The translations under genes and the position numbers were made by a program. From Alphaproteobacteria bacterium (GTDB lineage Bacteria; Pseudomonadota; Alphaproteobacteria; UBA7985; JAUIBT01): 53,907 bases of DNA. The stretch is from NCBI GenBank assembly GCA_030432195.1, contig JAUIHE010000005.1, forward strand, positions 1 through 53,907. Reading direction: 5' to 3'. This document shows positions 40,518-50,306 of the stretch, piece after piece. The notes under the pieces were generated by a model, which was not told where the DNA came from, searched no databases, and saw only the letters and a list, made by a program, of their open reading frames with translations. Within the stretch, counting starts at the first letter, position 1; the number at the start of each line of letters is the position of its first letter.

Positions 40518-40533
40518 CGTTTCACGTGAAACG
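40518..40533. promoter_or_regulatory. parS: parS site 2: CGTTTCACGTGAAACG
   Basis: Perfect palindrome containing the TTTCACGTGAAA core; abuts the mnmE stop codon. Confidence 0.93.
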
Positions 40534-41847
40534 CTATTTGCCGATACAAAAGTTTTCAAACAGCGCGTCGAGCATCTCCTCAACGTCATAATCGCCAAGC
40601 AGCAAGGATAAAGCATTGATCCCGCGGGTCAAATGCAGCGCTTGCAATTCTATTGCGGTATCCGGCTTGATCGCCTCGAGCGCCGCTAAGCACCCCTCCG
40701 CCAAGCGATTTTGTCGCTGACTGGTTAGCGCCTCCCCTAGCCCTTGCTGTCGTATAATGCTCAAGGACAGCGATTCCAACATGGCGCGGATGTCTGCCAG
40801 CCCCGCGCCTGTTTGGTTATCTATGCAAACCAGCGGGACGCCGCCAAGCACCGACGCACCAGCCCCGCCGCTCTCACTGAAGGTTTGCACGACAAGGTCC
40901 GCCCCAGGCAGACTATCCCCGCCCGGTCTAATCGCACAGATCTTTATGTCCGCTTCTTGCCAGAGCTTCTGAGCGCGGGCCACGCCCATGGCCTCAACAG
41001 CGCCGGTCTGATGGCGTAGACCGGCCGTGTCAACCAGGGTCAGCGGCACTCCCGCCACCATCATTGAAGCTTCAATCGCATCGCGAGTGGTGCCTTCACT
41101 GTCGTGCACCAAAGCAATTTCACGACCGACTAGATTGTTGATTAAGCTTGATTTGCCAACGTTAGGCGGTCCAGCAATGACACACAGAAGCCCATTGCTA
41201 TGCTGTTCCAGCCAATGGCTGGCCGACAGAGATTGTCTCAGCACCCGGGTGAGGCGATTCAAGGGCCCCAACCAAGGTTGGTTCGCTAGCTCGCTCAAGT
41301 CTTCATCGGCAAAATCAATGCTGGCTTCGACATCCGCCAAGATCGCGATCATCTGCTGTCGCCACCCGCGCACCATCGCCTCTTGGGCAGTGACGCGCGT
41401 TCGAGTCGCGAACTCTTTTTGCCAAGGTGACTGCGCCTCCAACAGGGCGCCCAAGGCTTCGACCTCCAAGACCGACATCTTGCCGTTTAGCAGGGCTCTA
41501 CGGCTGAACTCCCCGGCCTTAGCTGGTCTCAACCCCGGCAAAAACTCCAAGCAGTCCAAGATCTCGCCCACTATCAACGGACTGCCGTGACATTGGATTT
41601 CCGCGACGGCTTCGCCGGTGAAAGAACGCTGCTCTTCGAATAAAAGCACCAAAGCTTCATCGAGCAAGGCGTCCGTCTTCGGGTGATGCAGCGCGCGCAG
41701 GGCCGCCTCGCGCGGTCTGGGCAGCGGTGCCTTCAGCAAGGCCGCGACCGCTGACCAAGCCTGCGGGCCCGAAATCCTTATCACCGCGACACCTGCGCGA
41801 CCCGCGCCTGAGGCCAAGGCCGCAATTGTAGCGCGCTCTTCCGACAT
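40534..41847 (-). CDS. mnmE: tRNA modification GTPase MnmE (TrmE)
   Basis: 'GPPNVGKSSLINNLVGREIALVHDSEGTTRDAIE', C-terminal 'CIGK'. Confidence 0.96.
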   Translation of the reverse strand: MSEERATIAALASGAGRAGVAVIRISGPQAWSAVAALLKAPLPRPREAALRALHHPKTDALLDEALVLLFEEQRSFTGEAVAEIQCHGSPLIVGEILDCLEFLPGLRPAKAGEFSRRALLNGKMSVLEVEALGALLEAQSPWQKEFATRTRVTAQEAMVRGWRQQMIAILADVEASIDFADEDLSELANQPWLGPLNRLTRVLRQSLSASHWLEQHSNGLLCVIAGPPNVGKSSLINNLVGREIALVHDSEGTTRDAIEASMMVAGVPLTLVDTAGLRHQTGAVEAMGVARAQKLWQEADIKICAIRPGGDSLPGADLVVQTFSESGGAGASVLGGVPLVCIDNQTGAGLADIRAMLESLSLSIIRQQGLGEALTSQRQNRLAEGCLAALEAIKPDTAIELQALHLTRGINALSLLLGDYDVEEMLDALFENFCIGK

Positions 41848-41862
41848 AGCCCGCTTCAGCCC

Positions 41863-43119
41863 TTACTGGTTCATAGACTGGAAAAAGTCGGCATTTGATT
41901 TGGTCTCGCGCAACTTGCCCAGCAAGAATTCCATTGCCTCGGTCGCGCCCATCGGCATCAGCACCCGTCGCAACACCCACATCTTTTGCAGCACGTCTTT
42001 GGCAACCAGCAGCTCTTCCTTACGGGTGCCGGACTTGCCGATATCGATCGCAGGGAAGGTTCGCTTGTCGGCAAGTTTTCTATCCAAGACCAGTTCCGAG
42101 TTACCGGTGCCCTTAAACTCCTCGAAGATCACTTCGTCCATCTTGGAGCCGGTATCAACCAGGGCGGTACCGATAATCGTCAACGAGCCGCCCTCTTCAA
42201 TGTTTCGGGCCGCACCAAAGAAGCGCTTCGGGCGCTGCAGGGCATTGGCGTCAACACCACCGGTCAGGACCTTGCCTGACGAGGGAACGACTGTGTTGTA
42301 GGCACGGGCCAGACGCGTGATCGAGTCCAGCAAAATGATGACATCGTGCTTATGCTCGACCAATCGCTTGGCCTTTTCGATCACCATTTCGGCAACCTGC
42401 ACGTGGCGCGAAGCCGGCTCGTCGAAAGTCGAGCTCACCACCTCGCCGCGCACCGAGCGCTGCATGTCTGTCACTTCTTCCGGGCGTTCATCGATCAACA
42501 AAACCAGCAAGTAGGCTTCGGGGTGATTGGCGGCGACAGACTTAGCAATATTCTGCAAAATCATTGTCTTACCAGAACGCGGAGGCGCCACGACCAGCGC
42601 GCGTTGGCCTTTACCCACGGGCGCGACCAGGTCGATAATCCGGCCGGTATAGTCCTTTTTGGTCGGATCTTCGATTTCGAGATTCAGACGCTCATCGGGG
42701 TATAGCGGTGTCAAGTTGTCGAAATTGACACGAAGGCGCGCCTGCTCAGGGTCCGAGTGGTTGACCTTGGTAACTTTGGTCAAAGAGAAATAGCGCTCAT
42801 TTTCTTTAGGCGCTTTGATTTCACCTTCAACGGTATCGCCCGTTCGGAGCGAAAATCGACGGATCAAATTGGGGCTGATATAGATGTCATCGGGGCCTGG
42901 AAGGTAATTTTCTTCCTTCGAGCGCAGATAGCCAAAGCCATCTTGCAGCACTTCTAGGGTACCATCGCCGTAAAGCGCTTCGTCGTTTTCTGCCGTTTGC
43001 TTCAAAATAGCAAACATCAGCTCCTGACGACGAAGATTTCCGGGATCTTCGAGCTCGAGCTCTTCGGCCAAATCCAGAAGGTCGGCAGGACTCTTCTGCT
43101 TGAGTTCAGATAAATGCAT
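41863..43119 (-). CDS. rho: Transcription termination factor Rho
   Basis: '[24 protein letters not shown]', '[14 protein letters not shown]', '[13 protein letters not shown]'; start set at Met 43119. Confidence 0.96.
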   Translation of the reverse strand: MHLSELKQKSPADLLDLAEELELEDPGNLRRQELMFAILKQTAENDEALYGDGTLEVLQDGFGYLRSKEENYLPGPDDIYISPNLIRRFSLRTGDTVEGEIKAPKENERYFSLTKVTKVNHSDPEQARLRVNFDNLTPLYPDERLNLEIEDPTKKDYTGRIIDLVAPVGKGQRALVVAPPRSGKTMILQNIAKSVAANHPEAYLLVLLIDERPEEVTDMQRSVRGEVVSSTFDEPASRHVQVAEMVIEKAKRLVEHKHDVIILLDSITRLARAYNTVVPSSGKVLTGGVDANALQRPKRFFGAARNIEEGGSLTIIGTALVDTGSKMDEVIFEEFKGTGNSELVLDRKLADKRTFPAIDIGKSGTRKEELLVAKDVLQKMWVLRRVLMPMGATEAMEFLLGKLRETKSNADFFQSMNQ

Positions 43120-43480
43120 GGACCAACAATGTTTAGGGGAGAAAAAGGAGGCCGCCGTTATTCGGGCCAGCTCGCGCGCTCTGCTATAACGACTCGCACA
43201 CCAGCTCCGATCAAAGGGCGCCATACCCTTTCAATAGGAGCCCCGTTTCTACGCGGTTATGATCCGCGCGTCAATCATCATGATGCCCTGCGACCAAGGC
43301 GCAGCGCCACCGGCTCGCGCCAGCCGAGACAGGCCCCTATCCTCTGATAATTCTTCGAAGCAAAAGGCTGCACGCACTTTGTGCACATTTGAGAAAATGA
43401 CCGCTCAAACGAGGCAATCAGCGTTGCGCTTTTGGCGCAGACCGGCAACCAAAGTCGCGCCAGACGATCAAAACGGACGA

Positions 43481-43930
43481 TCAAAACGGGCGCACCACCA
43501 CCAGCACGACGATCACGATCATGGCCAACGTCGGCACTTCGTTCATGAAGCGGTAGAAGCGGGCCGAATGTTGATTTTCATCGCGCGAAAAGGCTTTCAG
43601 CCACCGCGTGCAATAGCCATGAAATCCAAGTAAAACGCCTAAAAACAACACCTTACCCCAAAACCAAAGCGAGCCCCAGACTGCTTGACCGCCCAGAACC
43701 GCCAAAACAACGCCAGCGGCCAGGGCCGCCAACATGGCGGGGTTCATTATGAGGCGATAGAGGCGAACTTCCATGCCCTTCAAAAGCTCTGAAGCTTGCG
43801 AGCCAACTTCTAGGCCAGCGTGGTTGACGAACAAGCGCGGCAGATAAAGCATAGCCGCCATCCATGAGATGACCGCCAAAATGTGAAAGGCCTTGATCCA
43901 AGGCTGCGCCATCAATAGCACGTCACCCAT
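43481..43930 (-). CDS. hemJ: Protoporphyrinogen oxidase HemJ
   Basis: 'WIKAFHILAVISWMAAMLYLPRLFVNH'; adjacent to hemH/hemE. Confidence 0.9.
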   Translation of the reverse strand: MGDVLLMAQPWIKAFHILAVISWMAAMLYLPRLFVNHAGLEVGSQASELLKGMEVRLYRLIMNPAMLAALAAGVVLAVLGGQAVWGSLWFWGKVLFLGVLLGFHGYCTRWLKAFSRDENQHSARFYRFMNEVPTLAMIVIVVLVVVRPF

Positions 43931-44110
43931 GCCACTCCTCCTTATTCATCGGTTTGGGCCACAACGCTGCCCCTTTATCTTCTTGGCAGAAGCGGCGACA
44001 AGCAGCGTTGCGCTCGATCAAAATCGACACTTCTGCCAGCTGCGCTGCCGCGTCGCGCCCTTTTTGGGCCTCGCGCTGGGGCACCCCTAGCTCCTGACAC
44101 CAACGGCTGA

Positions 44111-45310
44111 CTACTGCAAACGATCGCCCCAACCCTGTTCAGCAGGCGCCATTGAACCAGCGGGCTCCAACTGGCAAGGACACCGGCTGCGATCACCACT
44201 ACAAATGCGCGTTCCTTTGTAGGAGGAAATGCCGGTGCCGCGGTTGAGACTGGCACGGACCTGCTCGGCTAAAGCGTCAATATAAGTCATACGCGCATTG
44301 ATGGTTGGAACTCGTTCATAGGCCGGAACTCCGGCTTCTTGCGCGACTTCGCCGTATTCTTCGTCCAGTTCCACCAGCGTTTCCGAGTGCTCGGACACAA
44401 AGGCGATGGGCACCAAGACAATCGGTACGCCATCGTGTCCGGCCTGTTCGATTTCTTTTTCGGTATCCGGTTCAAGCCACTTCAAGGGACCCACTTTGGA
44501 CTGAAAACAAATCCGCCAATCGGCATCGGGCAGCCCCGTTGCCTTCATCACCAAATGGCAGGACTGCTCGACTTGGGCCTGATAGGGATCGCCTTTGCGG
44601 ATCATCCGCACCGGCAGGCCGTGAGCGGAAAACAAAATCCGGGGCTTACCGGCCTTTGATGCACGTTCATAGGCTTCGGCGGTCAAGCGCGCCATGCCCT
44701 GAACGAAACCAGGCTCATCGGGATAACAGCAAATCAGGTGGGTCGGGACATCCAATCCCATCTTTTCAGCGGCCATCTGCCAAACCCGATAAGACGAGCC
44801 CGTCGTCGCGCGTGCGTATTGCGGATACAGCGGCAACAAGACGATTCGATCGGGCTTCCACGCGTGGACCTGCCGTACCGCTTCATCGCTCATCGGGTGC
44901 CAATAGCGCATCGAGATAAAGGTTTTGACCTCACCCAAACCAAACTGATCCGACGACAACACGTCTTGCAGCTCCTCAGCCTGGCTTTTTGTGTAGCCCA
45001 AAATCGTCGATCCACCGCCCATTTCTGCATAGATTTTTTTGGCGGTCGGCGCGCGCCAGCGCGACAAAACGTGTGCCAGCGCATAGCGAACGGGTCCGGG
45101 TGCCTCGATGATGAACGGATCGTTGAACAGATTGAACAAAAAGGGCTGAACAGAGTCCTGGTCATCCGGCCCGCCGTACTGCAACAAGACGACCGCAATG
45201 CGCTCTTGCGAAAAATCGGCTTCCTGTGCCGCGTCTTGATCGAGTGGCGAAGCAGGATTTATTTGCTCTTGGGTCACGCGGGCCTCTTTGTTTCGGCGCC
45301 CTATTTGCAA
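44111..45310 (-). CDS. hemH: Ferrochelatase HemH
   Basis: 'AVVLLQYGGPDDQDSVQPFLFNLFNDPFII', 'ILFSAHGLPVRMIRKGDPY'; C-terminal Cys-containing extension. Confidence 0.93.
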   Translation of the reverse strand: MQIGRRNKEARVTQEQINPASPLDQDAAQEADFSQERIAVVLLQYGGPDDQDSVQPFLFNLFNDPFIIEAPGPVRYALAHVLSRWRAPTAKKIYAEMGGGSTILGYTKSQAEELQDVLSSDQFGLGEVKTFISMRYWHPMSDEAVRQVHAWKPDRIVLLPLYPQYARATTGSSYRVWQMAAEKMGLDVPTHLICCYPDEPGFVQGMARLTAEAYERASKAGKPRILFSAHGLPVRMIRKGDPYQAQVEQSCHLVMKATGLPDADWRICFQSKVGPLKWLEPDTEKEIEQAGHDGVPIVLVPIAFVSEHSETLVELDEEYGEVAQEAGVPAYERVPTINARMTYIDALAEQVRASLNRGTGISSYKGTRICSGDRSRCPCQLEPAGSMAPAEQGWGDRLQ

Positions 45311-45393
45311 AGCGCTGGCTAGGGTTTTGGCTCATGAGCATGGAACGGGCAGCAAGGCCGCCCATTTGTGCATCGTTTTAAAGATACAGCGGC

Positions 45394-46431
45394 TTAGACT
45401 TGACGCAAGCGACGCGACAATTCGTCAACGTGCGCTACCGGCGTTGGCGGAATGAGGCCATGCGATAGGTTGAAAATAAAAGGCCCATCGCACCAAGCTT
45501 GCCTGATTTCATCCGCCGCGCGCACCATGGCATCACCACCTGTGACGACCATCAGCGGATCAAGATTGCCTTGCAGGCAGACATGCGGCTGTAGCTGATC
45601 GCGAGCAAAGGCCAAACTGACCGTATGATCCAAGGACAAAGCATCGAAACAGCCCATCTTCGCCAGCTTCAAGGTGTTGCAACCAACCTGGCGGGCAAAA
45701 GCAATAACCGGCACATGCGGGTAGCGCTGCTTCAAGCTCTGCGCAATCTCAGCCATCGGCGCGAAGGACCAGCGCTCTTGTCCAGCTTCGTCGAGCGCGC
45801 CGGCCCAAGAATCAAACAATTGCACCACTTCAGCGCCCGCCTCGATCTGGGCGGACAAATAGTCGATGGTCGATTCAACCAAACGATCTATCAGGCGCCC
45901 GAAACTGGCCGGATCGCCGTAAGCCCATTGCTTGACGTTCTCGTAATTACGCGAAGAGCGGCCCTCGACCATGTAGGTTGCCACCGTCCAAGGCGCACCG
46001 GCAAATCCGATCAACGCGGTCTGCTCAAATTCCTCAGCCAATTCCTTCGAGAGCCTAGAGACCACCTCAAAGACCGGCGATAGTCGCTGCTTGAGCGCCG
46101 TTGGATCATAAGCTTCCAGATCATCGACGCTAGCGATGGGCTCAAGCCGTGGTCCTTCGCCCTCTTCGAACCAAACCTTTTGTCCAAGCCCCAAGGGCAC
46201 GACCAAAATGTCTGAAAACAAGATGGCGGCATCCATGCCAAAAGCGCGCAGTGGTTGCTTGGTGACTTCAACGGCCTTATCGACGTTGAAGCACAGATCC
46301 AAGAAGCCGCCTGCATCAGCTCTTACCGCACGATATTCAGGCATATAGCGGCCCGCCTGGCGCATAAACCAGAAAGGAGGCCGTTCGACAGTTTGGCGCT
46401 TTAGGGCGCGAAGCAAAGGTTTATCGGTCAT
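45394..46431 (-). CDS. hemE: Uroporphyrinogen decarboxylase HemE
   Basis: 'RPPFWFMRQAGRYMPEYR', 'GFAGAPWTVATYMVEG'. Confidence 0.95.
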   Translation of the reverse strand: MTDKPLLRALKRQTVERPPFWFMRQAGRYMPEYRAVRADAGGFLDLCFNVDKAVEVTKQPLRAFGMDAAILFSDILVVPLGLGQKVWFEEGEGPRLEPIASVDDLEAYDPTALKQRLSPVFEVVSRLSKELAEEFEQTALIGFAGAPWTVATYMVEGRSSRNYENVKQWAYGDPASFGRLIDRLVESTIDYLSAQIEAGAEVVQLFDSWAGALDEAGQERWSFAPMAEIAQSLKQRYPHVPVIAFARQVGCNTLKLAKMGCFDALSLDHTVSLAFARDQLQPHVCLQGNLDPLMVVTGGDAMVRAADEIRQAWCDGPFIFNLSHGLIPPTPVAHVDELSRRLRQV

Positions 46432-46975
46432 GCCTAACCAACTAGAAAGATTCTAAAAAATAAGAAAGGGTTGATGTGAAGGGGCGGCAACATAACTTGA
46501 ATAACTTGCCTTATCCCGAGCGCATTCGTTTTTCGCTTTTCGGCGCAAATTCCGCTTGGATTATGATTCTTCACTAAATTTCTTTGGTTGATTCGCGTTT
46601 CGCTTGGGGGCCGATGACGTCGCTTGGCTTTGTGCACATCGGTATGAAATGTGTGGGACTCGAGGGGGTTGCCCTTGCTTGCACACAGGCCGACACAAGC
46701 CAGGCCCCGCGCGGGTATGAACTGTGAATAAAACCAGCACTTGCACACAGGCGGGCTGCGTTTTACCCTGAGTTTTCCGCACTGCCCCATGGCTTTTTTT
46801 CCAGGTTTTTTTCTGGCTAGAGGCCTTGACATCCAACCCTCGCGCCCTTCGGGTCCAGTGACCACGACTTAAGATAAGCCTTGCCGCGTTTTGTCCGCTG
46901 CTGTGGCCCTGCGTCAGGTCGAATCGCTGGTAGCTCTCGGAGGCCGTCCGACCCCTCAGTCCTTGCGATAGCTTC
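46432..46975. other. Candidate chromosomal replication origin (oriC), hemE/PPSR intergenic region
   Basis: Divergent hemE/PPSR synteny; DnaA-box match TTATTCACA (complement of 46723-46731); five GANTC sites; AT-rich segment next to hemE; duplicated TTGCACACAGGC. Confidence 0.65.
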
Positions 46976-47920
46976 ATGACGCTGCCTTTCCATATGCACC
47001 TGGTCTCCGATTCCACCGGCGAGACCATCAACACCGTCGCGCGGGCTTGTTTGGCGCAGTTTGAGGGGGTTCAGGTCGAATTGCACGTCTGGTCGCTCAT
47101 TAAGTCACCGACACAGCTCAATGCCGTGATCGAGGCCATTCGCGTGTTGCCGGGACCGGTTCTTTATACAGTCGTTGACGAAGCGCTGCGTCGGGATTTG
47201 GAGCGCGCTTGCCGGGCCATGGGAACACCCTCCGTGCCGATCTTGGATCGCCCCATCGCGATGTTGTCCGCCTTTTTTGGCGTTGAGACGGTCGGCAAAC
47301 CCGGCCGTCAACACGAGCTGAGCCCAGAATACTTTAAGCGCATTGCCGCCATGGACTTTGCCATGCGCTGCGACGATGGCCAAAGCGAAGAGTACTACCG
47401 CGAGGCTGATATCATTCTTGTCGGCGTGTCGCGCACCTCTAAGACGCCCACGTCGGTCATCTTGGCTCAAAGAGGCATTAAAGCAGCCAACATTCCGCTG
47501 GTTCCCGGTCGTCCTTTCAACGAAAGCTTGGTCGCTTTGAAAAAGCCGCTGTTTGTCGGTCTGATCAATGATCCACGCAAGCTATCCGAGGTCCGGCGCT
47601 CGCGCCTGGAGCATTTGGGGCAAATCCCTTCCACCGACTATGTTGATGTCGATGCGATCCGCGAGGAAATTAGGAACGCGCGTCGGCTCTATACCAAGCA
47701 TCGTTGGCCAGTGATTGATGTCTCGCGCCGTTCGATCGAGGAGACCGCCGCCCAGGTTATGATCTTGTACAACAAGCGGCAAGCAGAGCTCACGGCAGGC
47801 GAGCCAGCGCCCGCGGCCCCAGAAGCAGCTCCAGGAGCAGCTCCAGGAGCGGCCCCAGGAGAAGCCCCTGGAGAAGCCCCTAGAACGCAGAACAGCGACA
47901 CCACGCCCAATGCGGGCTAG
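46976..47920 (+). CDS. Pyruvate, water dikinase regulatory protein (PPSR/DUF299)
   Basis: 'FHMHLVSDSTGETINTVARACLAQF', 'ILVGVSRTSKTPTSVILAQRGIKAANIPLVPG'. Confidence 0.93.
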   Translation: MTLPFHMHLVSDSTGETINTVARACLAQFEGVQVELHVWSLIKSPTQLNAVIEAIRVLPGPVLYTVVDEALRRDLERACRAMGTPSVPILDRPIAMLSAFFGVETVGKPGRQHELSPEYFKRIAAMDFAMRCDDGQSEEYYREADIILVGVSRTSKTPTSVILAQRGIKAANIPLVPGRPFNESLVALKKPLFVGLINDPRKLSEVRRSRLEHLGQIPSTDYVDVDAIREEIRNARRLYTKHRWPVIDVSRRSIEETAAQVMILYNKRQAELTAGEPAPAAPEAAPGAAPGAAPGEAPGEAPRTQNSDTTPNAG

Positions 47921-48050
47921 CAACCGGCCCAAACCCCAAGCTTGCCTAAATCTTAAGCAAATTTGGGGCCAAGCAAATTTGGGGCCAAGCAGGACTAGGA
48001 CCGAGCCAGAAAACCAATCGGGTTGACCAAAAACAGAAAGCTTTGATCCC

Positions 48051-48716
48051 GTGAAGACGGACCATTCCAAAATTGCTTTGTCGAAATTTTCAAGCACAGG
48101 CCTGACGCTGACAGACGACAGCCCGCCGCTCGTCTTGGCCTCCGGATCGGCAATTCGCCGACAGTTGTTGGTCAACGCCGGCCTAAGTTTTGTCGTCGAG
48201 CCTGCCCACGTCGATGAAGCCCAGGTCAAGCAGGACCTGGCGCGCGAAGGGGCAAGCGCGGAATCTCTGGCCGAGACGCTTGCAGAATTGAAGGCCCGGC
48301 AAGTTGCTTTGCGCCACCCCGAGGCGCTGGTGTTGGGCTGCGATCAGGTTCTGGCCTGCGGCTCGGTCTTGTTTGATAAACCCGCCGACCTGGATCATGT
48401 GGCCGGGCATCTGCGCGCTCTGTCGGGCAAGACCCACAGCCTTCACGTCTCTGCCGTTATTCAGCAGGGCGAGCAGCGGATTTGGCACGTCAATCGTCGC
48501 GCCGACTTGACTATGCGCGCGCTAAGCGATGCCTATATTGCCCGCTATGTTGAGGCGGTTGGCCAAGAGGTCATGTCGTCGGTCGGGGCCTATCAGCTCG
48601 AAGGTCTGGGCGCGCAGCTGTTTTCCCGCATCGAGGGTGACTATTTCACTATCCTAGGCTTGCCCCTGCTGGACATCCTGGGCTTCTTGCGCTTGAGGGG
48701 GGATCTTCCAGCATGA
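48051..48716 (+). CDS. maf: Maf-family nucleotide pyrophosphatase
   Basis: 'LVLASGSAIRRQLLVNAGL', 'VLGCDQVLACG', 'GAYQLEGLGAQLFSRIEGDYFTILGLPLLDIL'. Confidence 0.93.
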   Translation: MKTDHSKIALSKFSSTGLTLTDDSPPLVLASGSAIRRQLLVNAGLSFVVEPAHVDEAQVKQDLAREGASAESLAETLAELKARQVALRHPEALVLGCDQVLACGSVLFDKPADLDHVAGHLRALSGKTHSLHVSAVIQQGEQRIWHVNRRADLTMRALSDAYIARYVEAVGQEVMSSVGAYQLEGLGAQLFSRIEGDYFTILGLPLLDILGFLRLRGDLPA

Positions 48717-49573
48717 TGACGGGCAAAGCCGAACGCGCGGGGGTCATGGGCTGGCCCATAGCGCACTCCAAATCCCCGCAACTGCACGGCCATTGGCTGG
48801 AGCGATACGGCGTTGATGGGGCCTATATTCCCTTGCCGGTCGCTCCAGAAGACCTGAGCACCGCCGTCGCTGGCCTGAAGGCGTTGGGGTTTGCGGGCTG
48901 GAATGTGACCATCCCGCACAAGCAAGACATGCTGAAGCACGTTGACATGCTGAGCCCCGAGGCCAAGGCCATCGGTGCGGTCAATACGGTCATTCGACAA
49001 GACGACGGCCGCTACCTGGGGCACAACACCGATGCTTACGGTTTTATGGAAAATTTGCGCCAGGTACAGCCTGATTTTGATTTTCAAGGAAAAACCGCGT
49101 TGTTGCTGGGTGCGGGTGGCGCGAGCCGGGCGGTTGTTCAAGGCCTATTGGCCGCAGGTGTGCGCCATCTTAGCATCGCCAATCGCAGCCTTGATCGGGC
49201 CGAAGCACTGGCGGGCGACTTTCGTCAGACCTTTCAAAAGGTGCCCGGCCTGGTTTGCCAAGCGATCGCCTGGAACGATGCCAGCCAGGCTGCCGCAAGC
49301 GCTCAGATTTTGGTCAACGCGACCAGTCTTGGCATGGAGGGAAAATCCAGCCTCAACCTTGAGTTGGACGCGCTGCCGACTAGCGCGCTGGTCACAGATT
49401 TGGTTTATACCCCCCTTGAAACACCGCTGTTGGCTTGGGCGCGCGCCCGCGGCAACCCGACGGTCGATGGCTTGGGCATGCTGTTGCACCAAGCCCGCGC
49501 GGGCTTTGAAGCTTGGTTCAAGACCAGCGTCATGGTGGACGAGGCGCTCCGCCAAGCCGTGCTGTCGAGCTAG
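48713..49573 (+). CDS. aroE: Shikimate dehydrogenase AroE
   Basis: 'GVMGWPIAHSKSPQLHGHWLERYGVDGAYIPL', 'NVTIPHKQ', 'LLLGAGGASRAV'. Confidence 0.94.
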   Translation: MMTGKAERAGVMGWPIAHSKSPQLHGHWLERYGVDGAYIPLPVAPEDLSTAVAGLKALGFAGWNVTIPHKQDMLKHVDMLSPEAKAIGAVNTVIRQDDGRYLGHNTDAYGFMENLRQVQPDFDFQGKTALLLGAGGASRAVVQGLLAAGVRHLSIANRSLDRAEALAGDFRQTFQKVPGLVCQAIAWNDASQAAASAQILVNATSLGMEGKSSLNLELDALPTSALVTDLVYTPLETPLLAWARARGNPTVDGLGMLLHQARAGFEAWFKTSVMVDEALRQAVLSS

Positions 49574-49588
49574 GCTTCTGGAGGGCGC

Positions 49589-50269
49589 ATGAAGATCATC
49601 GGCGTTACCGGCTCTATCGCAATGGGCAAGTCCACCGCTTCGGCCATGTTGGCGTGCATGGGCTGCCCGGTTCACAACGCCGATCAGGTCGTGCATCAGC
49701 TGATGGCGCGCGGCGGCGCGGCTGTCGAGCCCGTGGCGGCGCTGTTTCCGGATGCGTTGCGTCAGGGGGCTATTCACCGTCCGACCTTGGGCCAAGCCGT
49801 GTTTGGCCAGCCCGAACGCTTGGCGCAGCTAGAGGCGGTGCTGCACCCTATGGTTCACCGTGCCCTAAAGCGCTTTTTGTTGGATCACCAGCGCGTTGGC
49901 CGCCCTGCTGTGGTGATTGATGTGCCTCTGCTGTTCGAGGTCAAGGCCGATCGCCGCTGTGATATGGTGCTGGTGGTGGATTGTTCGCCAGCCCTGCAAC
50001 AACAGCGCTTTTTGCAGCGCCCGGGTGCCAAGCTGGAAAAATTGCGGGCCATTCGCGCGCATCAAATGCCGCAAGCCGAAAAGCGCCGCCGTGCAGATCG
50101 CATCATTCCCACCGGTGCGGGCAAGGCCGCCACCTGGCAGGCGCTGGCCGCGGCACACCGGCGCGTCTTGTCGGCGGACTGGTCTCGGCCCCCGGTCTGG
50201 CCGATTGATGCCTATCAGAACCCCTCGTTTCGTGGGGCCTTGCATACCCCCCGTCTTAAGGGGCTATAA
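49589..50269 (+). CDS. coaE: Dephospho-CoA kinase CoaE
   Basis: '[19 protein letters not shown]', '[10 protein letters not shown]'. Confidence 0.93.
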   Translation: MKIIGVTGSIAMGKSTASAMLACMGCPVHNADQVVHQLMARGGAAVEPVAALFPDALRQGAIHRPTLGQAVFGQPERLAQLEAVLHPMVHRALKRFLLDHQRVGRPAVVIDVPLLFEVKADRRCDMVLVVDCSPALQQQRFLQRPGAKLEKLRAIRAHQMPQAEKRRRADRIIPTGAGKAATWQALAAAHRRVLSADWSRPPVWPIDAYQNPSFRGALHTPRLKGL

Positions 50270-50306
50270 CAGGGGCTCCCCGACGCGCAGTAAGGATGCC
50301 CGCCGT

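Noticed and set aside
43923-44132. 69-aa minus-strand ORF bridging hemJ and hemH (and the overlapping 93-aa ORF 43975-44256)
   Set aside because: Overlaps both neighbours and shows no recognisable domain; could be a real small gene, but the sequence alone does not support it.
47800-47890. Considered as a possible CRISPR-like or non-coding repeat
   Set aside because: Repeats are in frame, contiguous without spacers, and encode the PPSR tail.
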